Assembly (NCBI GenBank): GCA_001584585.1 | Contig: LSYV01000015.1 | Coordinates: forward strand, 994,684-1,058,683 | Direction of reading: 5' to 3' | From: Gonium pectorale | Lineage: Eukaryota > Chlorophyta > Chlorophyceae > Chlamydomonadales > Volvocaceae | Length of the DNA stretch: 64,000 bases | In this document: positions 1 to 11,800 of the stretch, in pieces | How the letters are laid out: each line of letters begins with the position of its first letter | Position numbering within the stretch: position 1 is the first letter of the stretch | Position numbers and translations under genes: made by a program | The notes under the pieces: generated by a model | Told to the model about the DNA's origin: nothing | Databases searched by the model: none | The model's input: only the letters and a program-made list of their open reading frames with translations

Positions 1-598
1 CGCCACGTAGCGGGGGCATGTAGCGGGAGCGGGTAGCGGGTACTATGCGTAATGGGTTGTTGGGCTGCCGGCTAGAACGCTAGAATGCCAGACTGCTCGG
101 CTGTTCGACTGTTTGCCTCGCCTCGCTCGCCTTCCTCGCCTAGTCTGTTTGCCTTGTCTGTTTGCTTGCAGCATGTTCACAAGCACGCACGCATATTCGC
201 ATGACGTAGCACACATCCCTAACACTCTGAAGTCATGAAGTACCGGGCATAAGGCAGGGGCTTGCTGACGAGCCACACCTCTTCCTCACACACAAACACC
301 CGCACACAAACACAAACACCAACTGGACGGCGCCAGGCTTTCCATTCCAATGTTTACAGAAAAGAATGGCTATGTTGAGTGACCCTGGCGCAGCAGGGTA
401 GAACACCTGACCGTGCACCTGACTGGCATGAATGCCAGATCGTCAGAGCTCGTCTCGAAACTCACGTGGCAAGGATAGGAAGCCGTATCTGCTTCAGTAA
501 GGCCTCCTGATACCGTACGACTTGAGCTCTGGTCCATCCCAAATGTACAAGCTTGCTGTCAATGATCCTTGCCCATGGGACATGGTCAGCTAAGGGTA
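1..598. other. Non-coding stretch, probable 3' flank of the coiled-coil gene
   Basis: I see no supported coding region here. On the minus strand a TGTAA poly(A) word lies at 353-357, about 240 bases past the stop codon of the neighbouring minus-strand gene, so much of this stretch is probably its 3' UTR. The first 45 bases carry loose repeats of a TAGCGGG-like word. Confidence 0.4.
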
Positions 599-3500
599 TC
601 ATCGATCATCGCTACCCTTGTCCCCGGTACCGCTGCCATGCCGCTGCAGTTGCCTAAGCTGCCGCATATGGTGCCCGACGCACGGCACAGGTCCCTCCTC
701 CGCGCCCGCGACTGCTTCGCCCGTCCCCTGGGACAACGTCAATGTCTCCCTGCCCCGCGGCACGGCTCTCCCAGGGCCTCCCGCAACCACGACAGCCGCA
801 CCAACCAGCTGTGCAGGCCCAGCTCCGGCGGCGGCGGCTCTGCCGCTGCCCTTCTCTGTTAGAGGCGCCTCCAACGGCGCAAGGCCCTTCTGATGCTGCA
901 GCGGCTCCAGGCGCAGGCGGGCGCTGCCCGGCCTGAGCACAGCGGACGGCGCGGCGGAGGCGGCTGAGCCGGAAGCTCCCCCGTGATCCCCCGAGCGGCC
1001 GCTCATACGACGGCCGCCGTCACGATCGCGCGCATATCCGCTTGCGTGTGAGGCCGCGGCTGTGGCCCCGCCTCTGCCGCCCGCCGCCGCCCCGGAGCCT
1101 CCGGTTGCCACCTGGTATCCCGTCTGGAGTGCATCCAGCTTAGCCAGCACGCTCTGCAGCTGCACCGACCAGTCTAGCAGCGGGTCCGCCAGGGACGGCT
1201 CGCGCTCGTCACTACCGTCACCGCCGCCCCATTCGCCGCTGGTGCCGTCCATGGCGCCATCACCACCGCCCGTGCCTATCTCCTCAGCCCGCCGGCTGCC
1301 GTGCGGCCGCTCGAGCTCCTGCAGCTCCGCCTCCAGCTCCGCCATCAGCTGCTGCCCGCGGAGCATTATCGCCTCGGCAGCAGCATCTGCCCGTCTGGGG
1401 AGCGTTAGGGCAACGCCCAAGACAGCATATAGGACAAAGGGCAGGGCAAGGCAAGCGATATCGTGGATGTTGGAAGAAGGACAAGGTAGGCACCAAACAG
1501 TAGCACAACACCGCAGGTGCGCCCGAAGAGCTGCGTGTCCATAGCCCGTCGACGATACTTGCATGACAGACATCACACCCGCCCCAAGCCTCGGGCACAA
1601 CGCGGCCGACATCTGGTCTGTGCTGCGGAACCCAATGCCATCCGCAAGGTGTGCAAGCGACGATATTCCAGGAGTGATATCACAAAATGCGCGCACGTCC
1701 CCCTACCTGCCAGCTGCCGATCTGGGCCGCTGCAGGCCTTCGGCGGGCCGGTGCAGAGTAGGCGGCGGGCCTGCAACCAACATACATATGGGCAGTCTGC
1801 AGCAGTGACAGTGGCCAAAAGGCCTGGCCGACCAAACATCATATGGACCACGTCGACACCGTGTAGGTCCTGGGTGGCTGCTGATGTAGATCTGTTTCAC
1901 TCGGATACCGATGAATGTCGGCATCCGCAGCTTAACATTGCGTTGTGTGACGTCGGGCAGCCCGGCACTGACGTACAGTGCTCCCACGTGGCGGCATGCG
2001 GCGTGTCCACTTTCGGTCCCTGGCGGAGGTATTGCAATACTGACCTTGGAGAAGGAGCCCGAAGGGTGGCTGGCCTTCTGTCGACCACGGCGTGCAGCTG
2101 TGGACACGGAAGATACCATGGAACAGTATGATTTTGGCTGCATGTTCGGGGTCCGATTTGGGGTGATACGGTGATCCTAGCGTGTAGTGGCGACCCCAGA
2201 ACGCATGTAGGTCCTACTGCGTGCTGTATGTGGGCAGCTCCATGGCGCGGACCCACCCGCTTGCAACATTTCCATGTGGGAGAGAGTGCCGAGCGCTGTG
2301 TTGTTGCCCTAACCGCAGCTGGCTCAGATCTGGACCTCCGCCGTCCACCACGCCCGGGCCCGTCATCGCCCGCTCAGGCCCAGCCCAGCCAGTGCAGGCC
2401 AGCTGTGCCCAGCCCATTGCAGTAGCAACCGCCAGCCCCCTCGCCTACCTCAACACCGCTGCGGGGAGCCGCCCCCGCCCAACCAGCGAGCCCTCCGCCC
2501 CAGAGCGTGCTCCCACGCCCGGCTCCCGAGCGCCGTTCTCCTCCTTCCGCCGCCGCGGCTCTTTCCCCTTGTCGGGCTGTCGCTGCCGCAACGGCCCGCC
2601 ACCGCCTGAGCGGACGCGCTCCTGTCGTTCGTGCCGCTCCTGCAGCAGCTCCCGAAGGTCCTCGTCGTCTTCATCGCCCAACTGCTGTAGCAGCAGGTCA
2701 GCGTCGTTCGGCAGATCCCCCGCTTCAGGCACCGCCGCCGCGGCGGCGGCAGCAGCCCCAGGAGGCAGGAGCACACCCGCGGGTATGGGCACCGGAGCAG
2801 CTTTGCTCAGATTGCCTGCATCTCCGGCTTCGTTGGCAGTGCCGCCTCCAGTGCCCTGCATGATCCGAAACCCGCCGAAACATCCGCATCACCCAAGGGT
2901 ACTAGTGCGGGATGATGAAAATGCAGTCTTCCCTATCATACACCCGTTACATGGACAATGTCAAAGACTGCAAACAAAGACGAACTTGGATCCGCCGCGG
3001 CCTAAATAAAGATTTTCTGAGCTAGGCTGCGCCGCCTGAACTCACGGGCGTCTCCAGCTCAACCAGGGCGGCTTCATTGCGCTTCCTCAGCTCTAGCTGC
3101 AGACCCAGGATGGAAAGGGTAGGGCACGTCAGGGTAGGGTGCACGTGCGCGCACTCGGGCAAGCATGGGTCACGTGGCTGTGAGGGGAACACATGAAACC
3201 ATGCATTACAACCCAGCTGCATACATGGCTTCGTGTTGCCGTGTACCCGTACTTGACCACAGCTCATATGCGACTTGGGGGACAGAGTAAATGGATGAGA
3301 AGCGAGCTTGCCTGTGCACGTGCACATACCGGCATGACGGGCAATGGTCCGTTGAAGAGTGAAGAGTAGGGTCTAAACGGTTGTGCAGCCGCCGGCTCGT
3401 GCCTACATTCCCTATGGCCCAGTCAGCTCGCAGCTCGGTGGGAAAGGGTTCCCCTCCTCCAGCCCATGAAGCACAGTGTCTGTTCCCAAGTACCAATGGT

Positions 3501-4041
3501 GGCGCGGAGCCCCTTCCCTAATCAGTAAGGCGCCTATACCTTGAATACGTACTAAAGCTCAGTCCCCAAACTCGCCATGTCACGTTCATGCTTCTGCTTC
3601 CAAGCGCGGATGTTGCTGAGCACGGAGTCCATCTCATCAATCGTGGCAGTTGCAGCATTGGCGCCCAGCAGTCCAGTCCCCCGGTCGACGCGCACCCCAA
3701 GCGGCGTGATCGACCCAGGCCTGCTGGGTATTCAGGGGTGGGTGGGGTGGCCTATGTAGAGGAGCGGGCAAGGGCCCACGTCGATTGCTCAACTCCAGAC
3801 CAGTTGTCCGAACTGTTGCGAAATGTTGCTCATCTGTGCCTTACCTCGCCCTTGGGACTGGAGGGGCGTCCTCGTCCTCCGCATCGTCATCGCCGGTGCG
3901 CTCATCCCGGAGGAATCTATCTATATCCTCCTGAAGCCTGTTGATCTCATCCTAAGAGATGCAGGTGTGAGTTATTGGTTGTGGTTCTGTAGCCTCGAAA
4001 CACATGCTGTCTTTGCGGTGCCTCACCTCCACGCTAGACAT
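599..4041 (-). CDS. Acidic coiled-coil protein of unknown function (506 aa, 6 exons)
   Basis: Not recognised. Six exons on the minus strand keep phase throughout: 4041-4027, 3951-3845, 3720-3576, 3096-3046, 2855-2449 and 1394-599 (1,521 nt, 506 residues). The start gives MSSVE and is joined to DEINRLQEDIDRFLRDER, a heptad-like acidic helix. An acidic linker (GDDDAEDEDA) follows, then a second helix (IRAWKQKHERDM) that continues across the intron into LELRKRNEAALVELE, an Ala/Pro-rich linker, a charged stretch (LLQERHERQERVR), and a third helix (QQLMAELEAELQELER). The C-terminus is Gly/Ala/Arg-rich and low in complexity. The intron between 3576 and 3096 seems to begin with GC (GCGAGT) and is the only join here without a GT donor. 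The alternating coiled coils suggest a scaffold or ciliary/cytoskeletal protein, but that is inference. No catalytic motif is visible. The gene lies about 400 bases downstream of FUN14 on the same strand. Confidence 0.7.
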
Positions 4042-4447
4042 GCACGCACATAAAGAACAACAATCCGCTGCGTATGGAGCTCCTAAATGCGTAAGCTGTT
4101 GAGAGAGTTTCGGTAGCTCGTGTGCGTGCGTTCTTGGTCGTTCGCGCTGGATCCAGAGCAATGTAATGTTACAAACAGGCGGTATGTACATAAAAGAACT
4201 GTGACTCAAGTGCCGTACACGTGTGCCGTGCCGTGACGGCATGGAATCCTCCGGTACATCTGAATCCCCCAAAGTTAAGGTTCACGCTCGCTAGCCCTCC
4301 ACGCAGCGCACGATTCAGCCGACATGCGGATGCGACGCAACAACCTCTGCACGAGCACGTAAACGGGATATGAATGCCGCCGCTGGGAGGTCACAATTGC
4401 GGCCCGTCCTGAGAACCAGATGGTGCGGTTTGGAGTGCATTCTTCAG
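4042..4447. other. Spacer between FUN14 and the coiled-coil gene
   Basis: This 406-base spacer separates two minus-strand genes. A minus-strand TGTAA word at 4169-4173, about 275 bases past the FUN14 stop, is the likely poly(A) signal. The part nearest 4042 should hold the promoter of the coiled-coil gene, but I see no clear TATA box. Confidence 0.4.
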
Positions 4448-6366
4448 CTAGAAACTCCGAATGGCCAGCATGAACCCCGCCAGAAAGCCGCCGACGCTTG
4501 GGATACCCTGGGAGAGGGCCGCCAGGCCTCCAGCCACGATCGGCTTGAAGTCTTCCGCATCCACCTTCCTGCAGGGCGGAGAATGGAAGGGGGCCAACCG
4601 CAGTTTATCGCGCAATGCATGCAGTGCAAAATCGACTCCCTCGTTGCCGGTCAGCGTACGCCGAGGATACACGCTCTGTCAGCACATTAGCGCAACTGCT
4701 CGCCGCGCATGGCTCCCTTCCTAGCATGGCTCTTCAAGAACGAGCACTCGTTGGAAGCCCTAGCTACACCCGTGCAATGTCCTCTTGCGGTGCCCCTGCA
4801 ACGCCACCCGCATCACCCACCCGTCTTTGTTGACGTCCAGGATGTTGTGCACGGTGGTGTGCACATGCGACCAGTTGACGGTAACGAAGCCCGTGTAGGC
4901 CAGCGCCTGCACGAACAGGAAGCCCAGGCCCACGCACACCGCCACGAGCTGGCCCACTTTCTGCGGGCACACCAACAGCGGGTATGGAGCACGAGAGAGG
5001 TTTGGGCAGAGCGTGTGTAACAGGAGGAGATAAATGGGATATAGCCCCCTGGGAGCGAGCTGACGAAATCAAACGTGTTGGGGTTGACGGTGAAAGGTGT
5101 GTAATAAATGGACGGGCGGCTTCGTTGTAATCTGAAGCAACCTCGATGCATCATGGCCCAGTGCACGCGCTTCGGAGAGGGACCTTGGGAGCCATAACTG
5201 CAGGACACGTACGATCCTTTTGGCGCCCGACTCGCCTTCAGCGCCATGCCGGCAGCCGCACCGACGCAACCGCTGAACCCAAGGTTTGTAAGGATGGGTC
5301 CCACCAGGGACCAGGCCATGTCCGCAACCTGCGCACAAGCAATCGGGCACGGGATGTATTGTTGGAAAATAACCAAGAACGGGATAACACAACTGGATCA
5401 ACGTGCAATGAGGTTGCGGGTTGGCATTCTCAGGCCTCGGTGGGGCTGGAGTTTTACATCGCTTGCCACACGCCGTCCTATGAGACGATAGTGGGCAAAC
5501 GGCCAGCATCTTTGCCTTCAGCCCGTGCCAACTCGCGCACCTTGTCAACGGTTAGTTCTTCAGCGGGCTTGGGCGGGGCGGGCGCCACCGGCGCAGCCTT
5601 CTTTGCAGCCCAGGCAGCGCCCTCTCCGCACAGTAGCGCGCCGCCCGCCAGCACCAACGCCGCGGCGCGGCCCCAGTTGCCGCTGCTGGACGGGCCCTGC
5701 TCAGGGCCTCCTGCAGGTGTACGCAAAGGGGCGCCGCATCAGCGCCCGCACTAGAGGTCATGCAAGATGACGGTTGGGGCGCAGCAGCCACATACAGGGC
5801 AGCACAACATGCGTGAACTCGCGGCTTCTCGGCAACAGGGGACGTACATTCGATCGCAACACTGCTGCGATGCCGAGAAGAGACAATTGGAACGAGGGAA
5901 GACTATGCTGTATCTTGTGCATTCTAATACGGTACGCGGGTCCTCGCGCATTGCCCGTTCTGAGAACAACGTGGGAATGGCCGGTTTGCCCTCCGCCTGC
6001 CCGGGTTTCTCGACATCAGCCAACCGCAAGAATGCACCACGATGCTGCGAAACAGCACCAGTGAGACACCCTTTATACATTTTTACACTCACCCCCACCG
6101 CAGCCGCCGCCTCCGCTGCCACCTCCGTTGCCGCAGCCTCCGCAGCCTCCGCTGCTACCGCCTCCGAGTGCAGTGGCTGCCGACACCACGGGCCTGACAG
6201 GGAAGGAAAATGTGAATCATCGAATCATCGCCGGGATGCTTTGCTGGATGGATGCAGGGTGTCAGGGTTGCATGCCGCTCGGCTGATGCGAACGGTAGCT
6301 GTCCCCTTACCTCGCTTGCCGGACAGCCGCCACGCCCGTCATCCATGAGCCCTGAATGCATGCCAT
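4448..6366 (-). CDS. FUN14-domain membrane protein with organelle-transit-like N-terminus and EF-hand-like loop
   Basis: Six exons keep phase: 6366-6311, 6193-6093, 5710-5487, 5328-5236, 4960-4821 and 4568-4448 (735 nt, 244 aa). FUN14/FUNDC proteins sit in organelle membranes; in animals FUNDC1 is an outer-mitochondrial mitophagy receptor. Residues 1-55 are basic, then Gly/Cys-rich (GGCGGCGNGGGSGGGG), and look like an organelle transit region. The FUN14 core starts near residue 130 with LTNLGFSGCVGAAAGMALKK, then LVAVCVGLGFLFVQALAYTG (a membrane segment), and ends with GGFLAGFMLAIRSF*. Between the last two segments lies DVNKDGKVDAED, a good match to a 12-residue EF-hand calcium loop with Asp at positions 1, 5, 9 and 12. 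The intron at 5235 appears to use a GC donor (AAG|GCGAGT); using it gives uninterrupted FUN14 homology. Whether the protein goes to plastid or mitochondrion is not settled. The start could instead be the in-frame ATG eight codons further in. It is divergent from YIF1. Confidence 0.88.
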
Positions 6367-6852
6367 GCAACATCAGCATTCAACTACCAGAAGCGCCAGC
6401 AACACCCTGGTGCTTCCCTCCTTTTTACGGAATGTTGCGTTTACCTGCATGCGATAAACTCCTAAGCTGCTCAAGGGGAGGCGTGACATGAGACGAGCAC
6501 CACTGGCGAGCGGCATGTTGCGCGATGGGGTTTGCGAATATCTTGTTTGACCAAACGGTACAGCTTTATCGTGCACAGCAGTCTGAGAAATAGCCAGCCG
6601 GGAGGGAGCGCCAAGCTCTCTACCACAGGACTGTTGCTCTGTTACACAGACTACGGCAATGAAAAGGTCCCTCTCTTTCGATGAAAGCATTACAGTGCAC
6701 ACACCTCTGGTTGCTTACAAAACCGAATGCGAGCTGCCTGGCGCTAGCCCTGTTCTCTTAAAGATCGCGCGCAGCTTCAGGAGTCAACCCGCAGGACCCT
6801 AGGTCAAACAACTGGCAAATAATAATAAGCTCTCTTAAGCATTGTGACAGCC
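6367..6852. promoter_or_regulatory. Divergent promoter region, FUN14 (-) / YIF1 (+)
   Basis: These 486 bases lie between two start codons that point away from each other, so they must carry both promoters. No TATA box or clear paired element stands out. The stretch just before YIF1 is AT-rich for this window (aataataataagctctc). Confidence 0.5.
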
Positions 6853-9800
6853 ATGTATCCACCCGGTCAGGGCGGGGGCCCTCCTTACTACCCTCCTCCA
6901 TCTGCTCCCCAACATCCTATGCCCGGCGTTCCGCCCCAAGCTCCGAGAAGCGGCCAGATGCCGCCGCCCCACGTATACGGCATGCCTCCGCCAGGTCCGG
7001 CCCCGCCAGGTCCGGCTCCGCCAGGTGCAGCCCCGCCAGGCCAGGCCCCGCCCGGACCACCCCCTCCGGGGCCATTGCCCTTCATGCCCGGGGGGCCGCA
7101 TAGCGGCACCTTCATGCCCCCGCCTCAGCAGCACTACGGGCAAACATATAATCCCGCGGCGTACCAGCAGCCGCACGCAGCCCAGCCGTTCATGCCGCAG
7201 GCGGTGAGTTGCCGTGTCCGCACCGCTGTCTCGCTCCTCCACTATGCAAACGCGTTTGCCTGAGCAGAAGATGGAGTGACCTCCCGCCCCCGGTGGATCT
7301 CTCCTCGCAGCCACCCACGGGACCAGATCCCTCTGCGGCGCCGGGGCCGACATTCGGCATGCCCCTCAACCCGTTGGGGCTAATGGCCGCTGGTAAGGGC
7401 GACATGGGCACTGGAGCATATGACTAGTGCGGGATTCAGATCCATGTAGTCGTGGCCCATGGTAACTGAGGTACCATGCACATGGGTTCGACCCAAGTTC
7501 TGAGCTATCCGCAAGCGCCGTCTGCGAGGCCCTGTGTGCTGCGAGGCCATTCCTGCTGGCCGCTCGGTGGTTGCCGCCATTCGCCACTTTACCCTTGACT
7601 TAGCACCCGGGCGGCCACCCTTGCTAACATCGCCCCTTCCCACCAGGCAACTTGTTCGGTGGCGGGCACGGCTGGGGCCAGCAGTACGTGGAGAAGATGC
7701 AGCAGCGGGTGGGCGCCTTTACGGGGGGAGCGCTCCATTTCCACTTCGCCATCAGCAAGCAGTACGGTGAGGGGGAGGTGGGGTCGGCGAGGGCGATAAG
7801 GCCTCCTTTGCTTGTGGTGGGGCATGCGGTTAAGGGCGACGCAATACCAGCACACTACGACTGATGCGCTGGGTGTCGTTGCACGGCTGGGGCAGCACAG
7901 GATGCGGCTGCTCTGGGTGAGGGCGGGTTGCTCTGGGTGAGGGCGGGTTGCTCTGGGTGAGGGCGGGTTGCAAGAGCTTAACGACGCCCTGTGCAGGCGG
8001 GGGGTGGGGTTAGATTCGCCTAACCTGTGTGCCGAACATGGTCCGGAACATCAAGTGGCCAACGGCTTGCATGCCGTTGAGGCATTCATAATCCACCTCA
8101 CCATGACGGTCTCTAAATCGCACTAACGCAGTGCTGTCCAAGCTGCTCATGCTCTTTGCGCCCTACCTGAAGCGCTGGACCTACACGCGGCAACCCGAGC
8201 AGGTACGCGGGCAGGGTGGACTCTAAGAAGATCCACATCCCTGAGACCTTCACGGCATGTCAGGGCGTATCTGCCTAGTGTACGGGACGTCTGATGGTAG
8301 TTTGTCTAGAGTACACGCGGCCCACCTCTGTCTCCTCCTTTGGCTGGACATGAGAGAGGGTCGCGCCACAGCGCTGCCGTTTCCATCAGAGGACATTAAG
8401 AAAGGGGTTGTCGCCCTAACGTTGGTCGCCTCTGGCGTGCCCTCCTGGCCTGGTGTCCCGCAGATGCAGGGCGGGCAAGCCTTCAAGCCGCCCCGCGTGG
8501 ACGTCAACTCGCCCGACCTGTACATCCCGCTGGCGGGGCTGTGGACGTACTCGCTGCTGGTGTGCTGCGCGCAGGCCGTGCACGGGAAGTTCAAGCCGGA
8601 CAACATGTACTCGCTGGTGGGTAGGCATGTGCCGAAGCGTATACTGCAAGAAAACTATACGTATCAGTACGTATAATTTACGCCTTGTACCGTATGCTAC
8701 GTTCAATTTTCACTTTCGGGAAAACAGTTCAACGGCCATAAGTCTGAGCACACTGACCCTCCGCGCATTCTGATTGGTCCTACGTGTTCCTCTTTACGTG
8801 TTTTATGTACTGGCGTGATGATTTGGGTAGATTCGTTTTCATGTGTGAGATATTTGCCGTTTAGTACGTTTTGGGAATTTGTCTGTGCACCCGTACACCG
8901 CCAACAGCACCGCTTCTAGCGAGAATCGTGTCCAAACCGCCAAAATCATATCACATCAGTTAGGAGCGGCCGTTGGTGTCATTGTACAGCTACGATGCGC
9001 CCCATGCACACTAAGCCGGGCACGTTCAGTTGTACCGCAGCCGTACACAAGCATGAAATGGAGCACACAATGGCACCTATCCACAGCGTCCACAGTCTCA
9101 TCCATTGTGCCCACAGTGCTTCTGCTTTGAATCTGACACTTGAGCGTATTTAGATTGCTGGAATCAGGTGTGTTGATCGTTGGATTCGGATTTTCAGGCG
9201 TATTATACGTTTCCACTACGCACGTAGTGGCAATTTTTTGTACGCATAAATACGCGTACATATACATATACGTAGCCTACGCGTAGCGTACTACGGCACA
9301 TGTCTACTGGTGGGATGGGGCCGAAGGGGAAGTGCGGGTGGGGGCGAGTTGAGGGAGGGACGCGACCATACCAGTGCGAATCATGGATAAGTAGGTTGAC
9401 CGCATCTTCAATCGAGGCGATGTGGGCCCCTTAGAGAAAGCCGCACCAACCTTCTGCAGAGGCGCATGCTCCGGGTGCTGCGCTGGCTCGCGAGCCGTTC
9501 ACGCGATGTGTGTCCCCCGCAGGTGTGGTCCGCCGGCCTGGCCTGGTTTGTTCACTGGTTGGTAGCGCTGGCGCTACTGCGCGCCATGTCCCTGCCGGCT
9601 GGCGTGTCGTGGGTGGAGCTGGCAGCCTACACTGGCTACCCCTTTGTGCCCGTGTGCGCCGCCATCGTGGCGGGCCAGCTGGGCGGCGGCATAGCCTACT
9701 GGCTGGCCTGGGCGTACGGCAGCACATGCACGGCGGTGTTTCTGGTGCGCACTATGAAGCGCGTGATCTTCCAGGAGACGCGCGGTTACGGTGAGGAGGG

Positions 9801-10299
9801 AAAGGGAGGTCTGCGCCAGGGAACGTGAAGTGCGTTTTGAAGAGGAGAAGCATGTGCGGGCGGTTATGGCGGCATAGATGGCCCGGACAGAGGATCTGCC
9901 GCTATGCAGAGGCAGCAGCACAGCAGGCTCAAGAGAGGCTCCGAAAGCAGCAACGGTGATGGTATCAGAACTGCGGGGTAGGGGGAGAGCAACTGTGGTT
10001 GCAACGTTGGACACGCAGATGCATGTGCAAACAAGGGATGACAGCGGGCCAGGTCCTGAAATCGACCGGGTTCCCATGCAGACGGTCTTGGGGCGGCTCA
10101 CGCGATCTAGCACCGAGGGAATTTTCTCTAATACGGCTGTGGACTCGACCCTTGCCCAGCCCATCCCTGTCCAACATCTGTACCCATCCCCACCCGTTCC
10201 CCTGCCGTAGGCCGTGACCTGACCCTGGTCAACTACTTGTTGTTGGGCCTCGCGCTCTTCCAGTACCCGTACGCCCTCTACCTGGGCGTGCGGCCTTGA
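6853..10299 (+). CDS. YIF1: YIF1-family ER-Golgi trafficking membrane protein
   Basis: YIF1 is a multi-spanning membrane protein that partners YIP1 and Rab/Ypt GTPases in ER-to-Golgi vesicle traffic. Seven exons keep phase: 6853-7203, 7311-7392, 7647-7766, 8132-8202, 8464-8616, 9523-9790 and 10211-10299 (1,134 nt, 377 aa). Residues 1-117 form a cytosolic Pro/Gly-rich tail with PPGPA-type repeats, longer and more repetitive than usual. The YIF1 core then reads NLFGGG, QQYVEKMQQRVGAF, LKRWTYTRQPEQ, and the signature DVNSPDLYIPLAGLWTYSLL. Several hydrophobic segments follow, such as WFVHWLVALALLRAM and GGGIAYWLAWAYGST, and the protein ends NYLLLGLALFQYPYALYLGV. The ATG at 6853 is the first in frame. 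The fifth exon must end at 8616 (CTG|GTGGGT) to keep frame. Intron 5 is long (about 0.9 kb) and holds an AT-rich repeat-like block. Confidence 0.93.
7911..7970. repeat. Perfect 3 x 20 bp tandem repeat in YIF1 intron 3
   Basis: The unit ctctgggtgagggcgggttg occurs three times in a row without a mismatch, inside the third intron of YIF1. Each copy contains a GGGTGAGGG word that resembles a splice donor (GGTGAG), but no exon is evident. Confidence 0.95.
8630..9300. mobile_element. AT-rich block in YIF1 intron 5, possible remnant of a small transposon
   Basis: About 650 bases inside intron 5 are clearly more AT-rich than their surroundings and are full of ACGTA/TACG words (tacgtataatttacgcct near 8670). 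The right side carries the inverted partial match acgtataatacgcct near 9200, read on the other strand, plus a perfect hairpin ccactacgcacgtagtgg. No transposase frame or clear target-site duplication was found, so this is only a candidate miniature element. Confidence 0.35.
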
Positions 10300-11080
10300 T
10301 GGAGCGAGGAGGGTGGTGATGCAGGGGCTACATGTGTCCCATCATCGTCTCTCGTAACTTGGTTGCCGCCGACGCTTCTGCGGCGGGCAGCAGTGACGAC
10401 CTCTCCAGTGGCGCGGAACCGCGTGCTGCTCGGGCTGGTGCATCTGCGATAGTCGCGTGTGTCTGGATTTGTTTGTTGGGGTGAGGACCTTGACTGTGGC
10501 GCGCAGAGGCCGCTGAGGAATAGGAGGAAAGATAAAAGAGGGATGGCACGCGCGGCTTCGCTGTCGGTCTGTCCGATGGTCCATATGGTCACTTTGCCTA
10601 TCCACGCGTCGTGCCATAAACGTGTTGCTCGCTTGCTGTGCCTTGCTGCCTAGAGTCGCGTGCAGGTCCCTGCGGTGGCCGAGGGATTCCGGCTGGGCGG
10701 CTGCCACACGCTTCCTTGTCGAACTCGGATCCGGCCAGAACCCAGCTGGGTGCTGGTTTGATGCGAACTTTACAGTAGTGCCCGGAAACGCCTCCCTTGC
10801 GCCGCATTGATCTGGTTACAAAGCGGAACGCTTCCTGTCTGTCCCTATGTGGCGGTCACTTATGTTGCATGACGCACTACAGGTGTGCGAGTTTGGGTTG
10901 GCGTGAGCATTTGCATACCTCGCCGATAGGTTGGTGCTGCTCGAGGGGACTGGGCGTAAAGCGGTGATGTGCATTGCTGTCATGACACATTATGCCACAG
11001 GTAATGGTGTCCGCCTTTTGGCAGGCCTTCTGATGGTCTGTGCACAATATCCATGTACAACCTTACACGCATGACTGCCC
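10300..11080. other. Gene-free stretch after YIF1
   Basis: I see no coding region, RNA gene or repeat that I can support here. The first few hundred bases should include the YIF1 3' UTR, but no TGTAA word is obvious. Confidence 0.4.
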
Positions 11081-11800
11081 GCGATCATGCTGTGCCAAGC
11101 ACAGTTGGAGCTATCAGTGCTCGTTTTCAGGGCACCCCGCCACAAAGAACGCCGCGCTCAAGCCATATGCAACCAAACGGTGGGGCACCAATATCAGGGC
11201 GTATTATTTCTGAGGACGGGTTTCATCCCGCGTCCAAGGGAGCTTTCGTCCGTTTCGTCCGCCACACGGCAAGGCCATCGCCGTCCCTCCCCTTATGCTT
11301 GCCTGCAGTGCAAGCCTGAACGAAATTCACTGGGCATTTCACATGTAGGCTGTATGCACCGGTGTGCGTCTGGCCTGGGGCGCACTGTGCATACGTGCTG
11401 GACCAATGCCCGATGCCATCTGTTCCTTTATCAACGCTGTGACACTCTACAGATGCCCCTGTGGCCCCTTCTATCTAGCGATACAGACAATGCGTCAGAG
11501 CGATGCCGGACTTGTATCCACCAGTTCAACCTGGCGTGCATGGGAATAGGGGAACGCCTTGCATTCGAGGCTGCTTTGGGCTTTAGGCATCGTAACATGA
11601 TTGCTATTATGAAGGGGGCCCCGCCAGCTGCGGTGGGAGCCTACCTACAGGCTGTCTGGGATACCAGGCACGCCATACTTCGGCGTCAGGCGCTGAAGCG
11701 GGGTAGAGACGAGGACCACAACCCGCTCCCCCACCCCAATATTCGCAATTTGTCCATGGCCCCCCCGGCTTTGACGGACGTATAACCTGTAACCTGCAGC
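11080..11800 (+). pseudogene. Degenerate LINE 3' end, copy A1 (plus orientation)
   Basis: The plus-strand frame ending at 11785 contains FRHRNMIAIMKGAPPAAVGA and then RHAILRRQALKRGRD, nearly the same as the C-terminal part of the minus-strand LINE fragment at 12.75-13.9 kb (FRRRDMITIMKEAPPAEVAA). The 3' sequence ggctttgacggacg...taacctgtaacctg also recurs there in inverted orientation. This is the far C-terminus and 3' UTR of a non-LTR retrotransposon. The expected Cys/His knuckle is blurred, the reverse transcriptase is missing (the usual 5' truncation), and the copy cannot be active. Confidence 0.7.

Noticed and set aside
7470..7500. GGTTCGACCC word resembling a tRNA B box in YIF1 intron 2
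   Set aside because: No A box at the right distance and no cloverleaf could be formed by eye.
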